From UBA6921 sp031370545 (GTDB lineage Bacteria > Pseudomonadota > Gammaproteobacteria > SG8-11): DNA of 5,626 nucleotides. The stretch is taken from positions 1 through 5,626 of the forward strand of contig JANMQQ010000389.1 of NCBI GenBank assembly GCA_031370545.1, read 5' to 3'. Below are positions 1-5,626 of the stretch, piece after piece. The position numbers and the translations under genes are program-made. Each line of letters opens with the position of its first letter. Positions within the stretch are counted from its first letter, which is position 1. The notes under the pieces are model-generated. The model made no database searches. It was not told the origin of the DNA and saw only the letters and a program-made list of their open reading frames with translations.

Positions 1-1029
1 CGCAAGGCCCGCGACCGGACGCACAATCACGCCTGCGCGCAACAAGCCTTCGTACACTTGGGCGGCATCAGCTTTGACATCCACACACACAAAATTAGCG
101 GCGGATGGAATGACTGCGAAACCCCGTTGGGTCAACCCGTCTGTCAGTTGCGCGAGCCCTTTTTTGTTGACATCTTGCGTATTCGACAAATGCGCGTGAT
201 CGCCCAGTGCTGCCTGCGCAGCGATCAACGCGAGCGAATTGACGTTGAACGGCGCACGCACCCGGCTGAGCAGGTCAGCTACTTCCGGGTGCGATACCGC
301 ATAGCCGACGCGCAAACCGGCCAGACCGAACGCTTTGGAAAAAGTACGCGTCACAATTACGTTTGGATATTTTTCCAGCCACAGCATCGCATCGGCATAA
401 TCGTCAAGACCCAGCGCCATACCGAATTCGAAATAGGCTTCGTCCATGACGACTATCACGTGCTGAGGCACGCGATCCAAAAATTTTTCCAACGCCGCAC
501 ACGTCAACCAAGTGCCGGTAGGGTTGTTGGGGTTGGCGATGTACACGAGTTTGGTATTCGCATTAATCGCGGCACGCATCGTGTCCAGGTCGTGACCGTA
601 ATTCTTCGCGGCAACCACCACCGGCTTTGCACCAATCGCCTGCACGATTATTGGGTACAGCAAAAAGCTGTATTGCGAAAACACGACTTCTTGATCTGGT
701 GCGACGAACACACGCGCGGCGAGCTCGAGCAAGTTACTCGACCCATTGCCCAAAGTAATCTGCTCAGGCTTCACCTTATGCTGCTGCGCCAGCTTATTTT
801 TCAACGCGTATGCGGCGTCATCCGGGTAACGTTCGAGCTGCGTTAAATTGTCACGTAGTGCTGCCAAAGCCTTGGGGCTGGCACCTAACGGATTTTCATT
901 GGATGCGAGCTTTATAGCGTTTTTTACGCCGTATTGGCGCTCGAGTTCCTCAACCGGCTTGCCGGGAACGTAAGGTTTCAGTGAACGCACACCGGCGACA
1001 GCGAGATCGGAGAACGAGGGACGTGACAT
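1..1029 (-). CDS. hisC: Histidinol-phosphate aminotransferase, 3' end cut off by window
   Basis: PLP-dependent class I/II aminotransferase. It interconverts imidazole-acetol phosphate and L-histidinol phosphate, with glutamate as amino donor, in cytosolic histidine synthesis. The 343 visible residues begin MSRPSFSDL and carry the family signatures in order: SNENPLG at about 43-49, GNGSSNLLEL at 94-103, NPNNPTGT at 166-173, MDEAYFEF at 195-202 with Asp196 expected to contact the pyridine nitrogen, and TFSKAFGLAGLRVGY at 229-243 with Lys232 as the PLP Schiff-base lysine. The last visible residues, VRPVAGLA, precede the usual C-terminal strand, so probably 20-30 residues lie outside the window. 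The ATG at 1029 has a weak upstream AGGT. The gene follows pheA in the same direction but is separated from it by a palindromic repeat. In this context it might also act on phenylpyruvate or related aromatic keto acids; that is inference from relatives. Family assignment is firm. Confidence 0.95.
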   Translation of the reverse strand, partial: MSRPSFSDLAVAGVRSLKPYVPGKPVEELERQYGVKNAIKLASNENPLGASPKALAALRDNLTQLERYPDDAAYALKNKLAQQHKVKPEQITLGNGSSNLLELAARVFVAPDQEVVFSQYSFLLYPIIVQAIGAKPVVVAAKNYGHDLDTMRAAINANTKLVYIANPNNPTGTWLTCAALEKFLDRVPQHVIVVMDEAYFEFGMALGLDDYADAMLWLEKYPNVIVTRTFSKAFGLAGLRVGYAVSHPEVADLLSRVRAPFNVNSLALIAAQAALGDHAHLSNTQDVNKKGLAQLTDGLTQRGFAVIPSAANFVCVDVKADAAQVYEGLLRAGVIVRPVAGLA

Positions 1030-1055
1030 GATGATTTACCTACCCAGATAATGAA

Positions 1056-1230
1056 CTCCCCTCCTTATTTTCAAGGAGGGGTGCCGAAGGCGACCGCCCT
1101 GGATGGCGGAAGTTAGAGCAACGCAGGAGCAGTTGCCGGGGCGGGGTGGTTGCAGTTGACGTTACGAGAACGACTGAACAACCACCCCGTCCGCTGCGCG
1201 TCCACCCCTCCTTGAAAATAAGGAGGGGAG
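1056..1230. repeat. 175-base palindromic intergenic element with perfect 28-base inverted ends
   Basis: Positions 1056-1083 and 1203-1230 are exact reverse complements over 28 bases. Each end is also a small hairpin in its own right: a 9-base stem CCCCTCCTT/AAGGAGGGG around a 6-base loop (1058-1081 and 1205-1228). Inside lies a second inverted repeat, CGGGGTGGTTG at 1142-1152 against 1179-1189, extended by the near-complementary 1153-1158 and 1171-1176. A minor stem, CCGCC/GGCGG, surrounds about 1095-1110. There is no coding sequence and no obvious target-site duplication. The element fills most of the 222-base gap between pheA and hisC. It resembles non-autonomous palindromic repeats scattered in many proteobacterial genomes, from general memory rather than a search. 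It could be a MITE-like element, a transcript-processing site or an attenuating structure. Confidence 0.85.
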
Positions 1231-1251
1231 GGACGCGAGGAATATAGCGTT

Positions 1252-2340
1252 TCAAATCACCGCGCGCGGATACGATCCAAGTATCTTCAACAACGCGGCT
1301 TGTTGCTGCAATTCCAGAAGCGCGGTTTTCACCGGTTCGCTCTGCGCATGGCCTTCGATATCGACAAAGAAAACGTAATCCCACATGCCGCGCCGTGACG
1401 GGCGCGACTCGATGCGCGTCATCGACACGCCGTGTCGCGCCAGTGGTTGCAGCAACTGAAACAAACCGCCCGGCTTGTTCGCAGTCGACAGCAGTAACGT
1501 GGTTTTATCATTGCCACTGGCTAACACGCTGTTGCGTCCGACGACCAAAAAGCGTGTGGTGTTGTCAGGTTCATCTTCGATATTGCGTGCCAGTAAATTC
1601 AAACCGTAAATCGCCGCAGCGGTTTCGCCTGCTATCGCAGCTGCATCCTGCTCGCCTTTGGCGCGGCGCGCGGCTTCGGCATTACTCGCGACATTCACCA
1701 ACTCAATACCGCTCGCGTTTTCTTCGATCCACTCGCGACATTGTGCCAATGACTGGCTGTGCGAATAGATGCGGCGAATCTGTTTAGCATCGCTCATCGC
1801 ACCCATCAGATTATGGTGGATGCGCAATTCCACTTCGCCGCAAATGTGCAACGGTGAATTCAGAAACATATCGAGCGTGTGATTGATCATGCCTTCGGTG
1901 GAATTCTCCACCGGCACCACGCCATAGTTGGCAGCACCGGATTCCACTTCGCGGAACACGGCGTCGATTGCAGGCAATGGCACGGTCGATACTGAATGGC
2001 CGAATTGCTTCAGTGCCGCCGCTTGCGTAAATGTCCCATCCGGGCCGAGAAATGCAATCTTGAGCGGCTGCTCGAGCGCGAGACACGCGGACATGATTTC
2101 ACGAAACAAGCGCGCTATTTCTTCGTTGGACAAGGGTCCGCTATTGCGGCCTGCAATTTTCCGCAACACCTCCGCTTCACGCTCCGGACGATAAAAGTCT
2201 GCACCCGCACCTTTGATATGCGCCACTTCCTGAGCACATTTCGCCCGCGCGGAAATCAACGCCTGGATCTGCTCGTCCAAGGCGTCGATGCGAGTGCGGA
2301 TAGCTTGGAGTTGGTCGTTGTTGGCCATGTTCAAGTTCAT
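1252..2340 (-). CDS. pheA: Bifunctional chorismate mutase / prephenate dehydratase (P-protein)
   Basis: Converts chorismate to prephenate and then to phenylpyruvate, the committed branch to phenylalanine, in the cytosol. At 362 residues it matches the usual P-protein length. An AroQ-type chorismate mutase domain spans about 8-90; Arg15, Arg32, Lys43, Arg54, Glu55 and Glu90 align by eye with the active-site positions of the E. coli enzyme. The prephenate dehydratase domain spans about 93-270, with FLGPDGTFTQ at 97-106, VENSTEG at 144-150 and NTTRF at 260-264, where Thr262 is the expected catalytic threonine. A C-terminal ACT domain spans about 279-350, with KPGGLF and ESRP (311-314), the motifs associated with phenylalanine feedback inhibition. 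Neither the ATG at 2340 nor a second in-frame ATG at 2328 has a clear Shine-Dalgarno sequence. The 2328 start, giving 358 residues beginning MANNDQL, fits relatives slightly better. A TGA stop lies just ahead of the palindromic element. Confidence 0.96.
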   Translation of the reverse strand: MNLNMANNDQLQAIRTRIDALDEQIQALISARAKCAQEVAHIKGAGADFYRPEREAEVLRKIAGRNSGPLSNEEIARLFREIMSACLALEQPLKIAFLGPDGTFTQAAALKQFGHSVSTVPLPAIDAVFREVESGAANYGVVPVENSTEGMINHTLDMFLNSPLHICGEVELRIHHNLMGAMSDAKQIRRIYSHSQSLAQCREWIEENASGIELVNVASNAEAARRAKGEQDAAAIAGETAAAIYGLNLLARNIEDEPDNTTRFLVVGRNSVLASGNDKTTLLLSTANKPGGLFQLLQPLARHGVSMTRIESRPSRRGMWDYVFFVDIEGHAQSEPVKTALLELQQQAALLKILGSYPRAVI

Positions 2341-2366
2341 CGTCGATGGATTACGGCGCCAATCTT

Positions 2367-2445
2367 ACCTCACACCTCCCCACATCGTGGGGAGGATGCG
2401 TTTGCTCCTTCTCCACTTAAGTAGTGGAGAAGGCCGGGATGAGGT
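2367..2445. repeat. Double-hairpin intergenic repeat between serA and pheA
   Basis: Two strong hairpins stand side by side. The first has a 9-base perfect stem, CCTCCCCAC/GTGGGGAGG, at 2375-2383 and 2387-2395 with a 3-base loop. The second has an 11-base perfect stem, CCTTCTCCACT/AGTGGAGAAGG, at 2407-2417 and 2423-2433 with a 5-base loop. A short outer pair, ACCTCA at 2367-2372 and TGAGGT at 2440-2445, can close both into a three-way junction. No T-run follows either stem in the direction of transcription, so they are poor candidates for simple intrinsic terminators. The second hairpin, with its GCCGGGATGAGGTG flank, resembles a REP-like repeat class common in proteobacteria; that is memory, not a search. 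In the operon transcript this would fold between serA and pheA and might affect RNA stability or expression level. Confidence 0.8.
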
Positions 2446-2473
2446 GCACCTAATCCACCCTACGGTCAGCTTA

Positions 2474-3637
2474 TTACAAACACCGCACTGCCAGCACACC
2501 CTTGATGCTCTGGATTTCCTTCGCCACTTGCGCCGAACATGCCGCGTTGGCGTCAATCAGCGTGTATGCCAACTCGCCGCGCGACTTGTTGAGCATGTCG
2601 ATGATATTGAGGTTGGCCTTGGCCATCGTTGTCGAGATCTGACCCACCATGTTGGGCACATTGGCGTTCACCACCGCCACGCGATGTCCGTCCGCACGCG
2701 GCATGACGACCTCAGGAAAGTTTACCGAGTTGTACACATTGCCGTTTTCCAGATAGTCGCGGATCTGGTTTGCGACCATCACTGCGCAATTATCTTCAGC
2801 TTCCTCGGTGGACGCGCCCAGGTGCGGCAAGGTCACCACGCGCGGATGGTTTTTGGTTTTCTGCGTCGGAAAGTCACACACATAAGCGTAAAGCTTGCCG
2901 CTGTTGAGTGCGTCCAGCACCGCTGCATCATCGACGATGCCTTCGCGCGCGAAGTTCAACACCACCGCGCCCTTGCGCATCAGCGCAACGCGCGCGGGAT
3001 TGAGCAGGTTGCGCGTCGCATCGTTGAGCGGCACATGAAACGAAATAAAGTCAACACGCGCGACCAGATCATCAATGCTGCGCGCCTGCTCAACAGTCGA
3101 GGACAGGCGCCATGCACCCTCAACGGTAATGCCGGGGTCGAAACCGATCACGCGCATGCCCAGCGCAATCGCCGAGTTGGCGACTTCACGACCAATCGCA
3201 CCCAAACCAATCACGCCCAGCGTGCGACCGAGCAATTCGTAACCGGCGAAATCTTTTTTGCCCGCTTCGGTGAGTTTGTGCAGCGCCGCATCGTCGCCAT
3301 CCAGCTTGCGCGCAAAGTCCCATGCGGGGCCGAGATTACGGCAGGCGATCAACATGCTGGCGACCACCAACTCTTTCACTGCATTGGCATTGGCGCCCGG
3401 CGCATTGAATACCGGAACGCCGCGCGCGCTCATTTTCTCCACCGGGATATTGTTGACACCTGCACCCGCGCGACCAATCGCACGCACGGTTTCGGGAATG
3501 TCCATCTTGTGCATGTCGGCCGAGCGCACTAGGACTGCGTCCGGGCGTTGAATCTCGGATGCGACTTCGTATTGGTCGCGCGGCAGGCGTTCGAGACCGC
3601 GCACGGAGATGTTATTGAGCGTGAGAATTTTGAACAT
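2474..3637 (-). CDS. serA: D-3-phosphoglycerate dehydrogenase, short form with ACT domain
   Basis: First step of serine synthesis: NAD-dependent oxidation of 3-phosphoglycerate to 3-phosphohydroxypyruvate, in the cytosol. At 387 residues it is a short form, compared with about 410 for E. coli SerA and over 500 for long forms with an extra domain. The N-terminal substrate part holds GRAGAGVNNIP at 55-65. The Rossmann domain follows, with GLGAIG at 144-149 and Asp167 (FDP), consistent with NAD preference. Arg231 (NFAREGIVDD) and His272 (PHLGAST) are the expected catalytic Arg and His. The canonical glutamate motif after the Arg is not recognisable; the segment reads CDFPTQK instead. A C-terminal ACT domain spans about 318-387, with NANVP at 324-328. 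The ATG at 3637 follows the serC stop by 2 bases, with AAAGG 6 bases upstream inside the last serC codons, so translational coupling is likely. The gene ends in tandem TAA stops (2474-2476 and 2471-2473). The serC pairing supports 3-phosphoglycerate as substrate rather than another hydroxyacid. Confidence 0.93.
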   Translation of the reverse strand: MFKILTLNNISVRGLERLPRDQYEVASEIQRPDAVLVRSADMHKMDIPETVRAIGRAGAGVNNIPVEKMSARGVPVFNAPGANANAVKELVVASMLIACRNLGPAWDFARKLDGDDAALHKLTEAGKKDFAGYELLGRTLGVIGLGAIGREVANSAIALGMRVIGFDPGITVEGAWRLSSTVEQARSIDDLVARVDFISFHVPLNDATRNLLNPARVALMRKGAVVLNFAREGIVDDAAVLDALNSGKLYAYVCDFPTQKTKNHPRVVTLPHLGASTEEAEDNCAVMVANQIRDYLENGNVYNSVNFPEVVMPRADGHRVAVVNANVPNMVGQISTTMAKANLNIIDMLNKSRGELAYTLIDANAACSAQVAKEIQSIKGVLAVRCL

Positions 3638-3639
3638 GG

Positions 3640-4722
3640 TTAGCCTTTACGTTTCGCGAAGTCCACCATCAATTTTATCAGCGCGTCGACCCCTGCTTCG
3701 GGCATCGCGTTGTAAATGCTGGCGCGCATGCCGCCAACCGAACGATGACCCTTCAGCGCAACCAAACCGGCGGCTTTGGCTTCTTTCAGGAACGGTTCAT
3801 CGAGCGCGGCATCTTTCAACGTAAACGGCACATTCATCCACGAACGGCATTTCGGATCGACCGGGTTTTTGTAGAATCCGGACTCATCTACGTAATTGTA
3901 AAGCTTCATCGCTTTGCGCTTGTTGATCTCAGCCATTTTGCTCAAACCGCCCTGCTGTTTGATCCAGTCAAACACCAAGCCCGCCAGATACCAGCCGAAG
4001 GTCGGCGGCGTGTTGTACATCGACTCGTTTTCGGCGTGAATTTTGTAGTCGTACATGGTCGGCGTGCCCGCGAGCGTCTGGCCGATCAAGTCGTCGCGCA
4101 CGATCACCACGGTCAATCCCGCCGGGCCGATGTTCTTTTGCGCACCCGCGTAGATCAGCGCGAATTTCGACACATCGACCGGGCGCGACAAAATTGTCGA
4201 GGACAGGTCCGTCACCAGCGGCACGCCACCGGTGTCGGGCAAGTAATTGAACTCCACACCACCGATGGTTTCATTGGCCACGTAGTGCACGAACGCAGCG
4301 TCTTTGTTGAGCTTCAACTCAGCCTGCTGCGGCGCGGTGGTGAACTTGCTCGCTTCGCTGCTACCCGCAATATTCACCGAGCAATAACGCTTGGCTTCGC
4401 TGATGGCTTTTTTCGACCACTCGCCGGTGTTGACATAATCCGCAGTGGTTTTGCCGCGCAGCAAATTCATCGGCACCATCGCAAACTGCGCCGACCCGCC
4501 GCCTTGTAGAAATAGCACTTTGTAATTGGCCGGAATATTCATCAGCTCGCGCAACGCTTTTTCCGCGTCCTGCGCAATCGACATGAATTCCTTGCCACGG
4601 TGACTCATCTCCATCACCGACATCCCGCTGCCATGCCAGTCGAGCATGTCCTCGCGGGCTTTTTGCAACACCGCTTCCGGCAACACCGCCGGGCCTGCAC
4701 TGAAGTTGAATACACGTGCCAT
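3640..4722 (-). CDS. serC: Phosphoserine aminotransferase
   Basis: PLP-dependent class V aminotransferase that converts 3-phosphohydroxypyruvate and glutamate to O-phosphoserine and 2-oxoglutarate. The family enzyme also serves the 4-phosphohydroxythreonine step of pyridoxal phosphate synthesis in many proteobacteria. The 360 residues match the usual length of about 360. Motifs in order: FNFSAGPAVLP at 5-15, MEMSHRGKEF at 38-47, FLQGGGSAQF at 71-80, NETIGGVEF at 150-158, TDLSST at 171-176 with Asp172 expected to contact PLP, and YAGAQKNIGPAG at 191-202 with Lys196 as the PLP lysine. GHRSVGGMRAS at 325-335 holds basic residues of the substrate phosphate pocket. The ATG at 4722 is chosen over the in-frame GTG at 4731 because the GTG lies inside the Shine-Dalgarno sequence and the ATG gives the conserved N-terminus. 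It lies 72 bases after the unknown exported protein and 2 bases before serA, so serC and serA are surely co-transcribed. Confidence 0.97.
   Translation of the reverse strand: MARVFNFSAGPAVLPEAVLQKAREDMLDWHGSGMSVMEMSHRGKEFMSIAQDAEKALRELMNIPANYKVLFLQGGGSAQFAMVPMNLLRGKTTADYVNTGEWSKKAISEAKRYCSVNIAGSSEASKFTTAPQQAELKLNKDAAFVHYVANETIGGVEFNYLPDTGGVPLVTDLSSTILSRPVDVSKFALIYAGAQKNIGPAGLTVVIVRDDLIGQTLAGTPTMYDYKIHAENESMYNTPPTFGWYLAGLVFDWIKQQGGLSKMAEINKRKAMKLYNYVDESGFYKNPVDPKCRSWMNVPFTLKDAALDEPFLKEAKAAGLVALKGHRSVGGMRASIYNAMPEAGVDALIKLMVDFAKRKG
3644..3648 (-). promoter_or_regulatory. serA ribosome binding site inside the end of serC
   Basis: On the minus strand AAAGG lies 6 bases ahead of the serA ATG at 3637 and overlaps the last two serC codons (Lys-Gly). 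With a 2-base gap between stop and start, ribosomes finishing serC are well placed to start serA. This supports coupled expression of the two consecutive serine-pathway enzymes. Confidence 0.6.
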
Positions 4723-4727
4723 GGTTA

Positions 4728-4735
4728 CCACCTCT
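4728..4735 (-). promoter_or_regulatory. serC ribosome binding site (decides the ATG start)
   Basis: The minus strand reads AGAGGTGG here, with the GAGG core 8 bases ahead of the ATG at 4722. This is a strong match to the 16S rRNA tail. The alternative GTG codon at 4731 is part of the site itself and has no comparable site ahead of it, so the ATG is the better start. Confidence 0.75.
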
Positions 4736-4794
4736 ATCTCGATTCAGGATTCGTGTTGTATTCAAAGCGTGGGGTGAGCATTGTCCATCCCACC

Positions 4795-5421
4795 TCAAAA
4801 AACGACTGTTAACCGAGCTAAAAACTCTCTGTACAGCTCATCTGTCAGATGCCCCGCAATCTGGATGATCCGCTCATACCCGTCGACGACAATATAAACG
4901 CGCTCATCATTGGGACGCGCGCTGTATATACGAAACGCCGCGACCTTGCCCTGCTTTGCCTTGGTGTAACGAACCGCATCCTTCAGCAAAACGTTGCGCA
5001 TCGCAGAAAGCGCTTTATCCGCAGGCAGCGATTCCCCCAAACGGTCAAAAAAATCTTCATTGGTAACAATGCGTAGTCTTTCAAAGGCCCCTGTGAAGAT
5101 ACCTCCTGTTTTAAAAAGTGTCGTAATCCGTTCGGGTTCTTGAACGATAAAACCAAAACTATCCATGTCACCGAAACCGCTCGGCACAATGGACAAGTTT
5201 GCAACACTCAAGTTAACGACGACGATTTTACCTATAAGATCGCGGGACATTTGCATCCGCAGCACGTCGAACTCGATCATTAAACATACTTTACATGGCG
5301 GTAGTTGCGGCCACGGCACTTGCTCAGTACGAAGCTCGGCGGCGCTTACGCATGCAGACAGCGCTGCACAACCCAGTAGCATAAAGTGGCAAAATCGCTT
5401 TTTCAGCATCGCTATTCGCAT
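4795..5421 (-). CDS. Hypothetical exported protein, probable lipoprotein
   Basis: I do not recognise this protein. The 208 residues begin with a charged stretch (MRIAMLKKRF) and a short hydrophobic core (FMLLGCAAL), ending in LSAC at 21-24. This is a fit to the bacterial lipobox, with Cys24 as the lipidated residue; Val at +2 suggests outer rather than inner membrane retention. Cleavage by signal peptidase I after VSAA (25-28) is a possible alternative. A CxxC pair (CKVC) lies at 43-46 just after the signal, and no further membrane span is evident. The rest is a mixed, fairly hydrophobic sequence with no motif I can name. The start at 5421 is preferred because GGAAG lies 7 bases upstream; 5409 is an in-frame alternative, and the frame stays open to 5487. 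It ends 72 bases before serC on the same strand. Many proteobacteria have gyrA at about this position, so this may be a lineage-specific insertion. Function is unknown. Confidence 0.75.
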   Translation of the reverse strand: MRIAMLKKRFCHFMLLGCAALSACVSAAELRTEQVPWPQLPPCKVCLMIEFDVLRMQMSRDLIGKIVVVNLSVANLSIVPSGFGDMDSFGFIVQEPERITTLFKTGGIFTGAFERLRIVTNEDFFDRLGESLPADKALSAMRNVLLKDAVRYTKAKQGKVAAFRIYSARPNDERVYIVVDGYERIIQIAGHLTDELYREFLARLTVVF

Positions 5422-5428
5422 AAGCTGA

Positions 5429-5433
5429 CTTCC
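5429..5433 (-). promoter_or_regulatory. Candidate ribosome binding site of the hypothetical lipoprotein
   Basis: The minus strand reads GGAAG, 7 bases ahead of the ATG at 5421. This moderate match favours 5421 over the later ATG at 5409 and over longer versions of the frame. Those longer versions would add a hydrophilic leader (MDLGGGSRLGFK) in front of the signal peptide. Confidence 0.45.
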
Positions 5434-5569
5434 GGCGGCACACAATTTTGTTTTGAAGCCGAGTCTAGAGCCGCCCCCCAAATCCAAATTACCCCTCTGG
5501 CACAGGCCCAGCTGATTTCATGATTAAAAAATACCTTCAAGAGACTGGGCGGTTTCAAGTCCCAAGTGC
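5434..5569. other. Intergenic stretch upstream of the cluster, no gene seen
   Basis: No frame here looks like a real gene. The minus strand contains AT-rich patches such as TATTTTTTAAT near 5521-5533 and TTGAAA/TTGAAG motifs, but no pair with good -35/-10 spacing stands out. A run of six G lies on the minus strand near 5474-5479. The promoter of the hypothetical gene, and possibly of the whole cluster, is presumably in this stretch, but I cannot place it. Confidence 0.4.
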
Positions 5570-5593
5570 AAAAAGTGCAGCATGATGCTGCTT
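5570..5593 (-). terminator. Weak candidate intrinsic terminator for a gene to the right
   Basis: The inverted repeat GCAGCAT/ATGCTGC (5577-5583 and 5585-5591, one central base) can form a 6-base stem with a 3-base loop. On the minus strand it is followed by AC and then TTTTT (5570-5574). It could end a minus-strand transcript entering from beyond the right edge. That would isolate the hypothetical gene and the serC cluster from it. The stem is short and offset from the T-run, so this is tentative. Confidence 0.35.
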
Positions 5594-5626
5594 AAAGTCG
5601 AAAGCGTCAGGTATGAACAACTCGGC

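Noticed and set aside
58..846. A 262-codon plus-strand open frame opposite hisC
   Set aside because: It is antisense to hisC with its intact PLP motifs, and shows no motif or ribosome binding site of its own.
1056..1083. End hairpin of the palindromic element as an intrinsic terminator of pheA
   Set aside because: The stem is strong but no T-run follows it on the minus strand. The identical hairpin at the other end points to a repeat rather than a dedicated terminator.
1040..1384. A minus-strand open frame spanning the palindromic element and the end of pheA
   Set aside because: It runs out of frame through the pheA ACT domain and through hairpin DNA; composition and context do not suggest a gene.
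2288..3532. A 414-codon open frame on the plus strand opposite serA
   Set aside because: It lies wholly antisense to the clearly conserved serA and the start of pheA. Its product is rich in His and Arg with no recognisable motif, as expected of a mirror frame of a codon-biased gene.
3745..4509. A 254-codon plus-strand open frame opposite serC
   Set aside because: It is antisense to serC, which carries all its family motifs. The His/Arg/Gln-rich product looks like a shadow frame.
4769..4793. Possible hairpin (GTGGG/CCCAC) just after the hypothetical gene stop, as a terminator
   Set aside because: The stem is only 5 bases with a 15-base loop and no T-run follows. It is too weak to call, although it resembles a fragment of common intergenic repeats.
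5520..5585. Tiny plus-strand open frame starting MIKKYLQETG
   Set aside because: It is only 21 codons, has no Shine-Dalgarno sequence and has no supporting context.
5584..5626. Possible gene start (plus, MLLKVESVRYEQLG) or gene end (minus) at the right edge
   Set aside because: Too few codons are visible to choose a strand, and no ribosome binding site supports the plus-strand start.

Overview
This is a stretch of bacterial chromosome, probably from a proteobacterium of the gamma or beta class. The evidence is the gene order serC–serA–pheA–hisC, the fused chorismate mutase/prephenate dehydratase, and intergenic hairpin repeats rich in CCCCTCC/GGAGGGG and CCTTCTCC/GGAGAAGG. The species cannot be named from sequence alone. 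Every gene I can support lies on the minus strand and is read from high to low coordinates. No mobile gene, phage gene, CRISPR array, tRNA or rRNA was found.

Layout in order of transcription: (i) 5422-5626 is mostly non-coding, with a weak minus-strand terminator candidate near 5570-5593. (ii) 4795-5421 encodes an unrecognised 208-residue exported protein with a lipoprotein-type signal. (iii) 3640-4722 is serC, with a strong ribosome binding site. (iv) 2474-3637 is serA, a short phosphoglycerate dehydrogenase with a C-terminal ACT domain, starting 2 bases after the serC stop. (v) 2341-2473 is an intergenic stretch holding a double-hairpin repeat. (vi) 1252-2340 is pheA. (vii) 1030-1251 is an intergenic stretch almost filled by a 175-base palindromic element with perfect 28-base inverted ends. 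(viii) 1-1029 is hisC, cut off at its 3' end by the window edge.

The four known genes form an amino-acid biosynthesis cluster. SerA and SerC catalyse consecutive steps of serine synthesis from 3-phosphoglycerate and look translationally coupled. PheA makes phenylpyruvate from chorismate. HisC is a PLP aminotransferase of histidine synthesis, and some relatives also transaminate aromatic keto acids. Many proteobacteria have a related cluster (serC-pheA-hisC-tyrA-aroA), so tyrA or aroA may lie beyond the left edge. The notable local features are the serA gene inside this cluster, its departures from the textbook catalytic and serine-binding residues, and the two structured repeats between genes. 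I see no clear sign of an entirely new system. The most open items are the unknown exported protein and the palindromic element.
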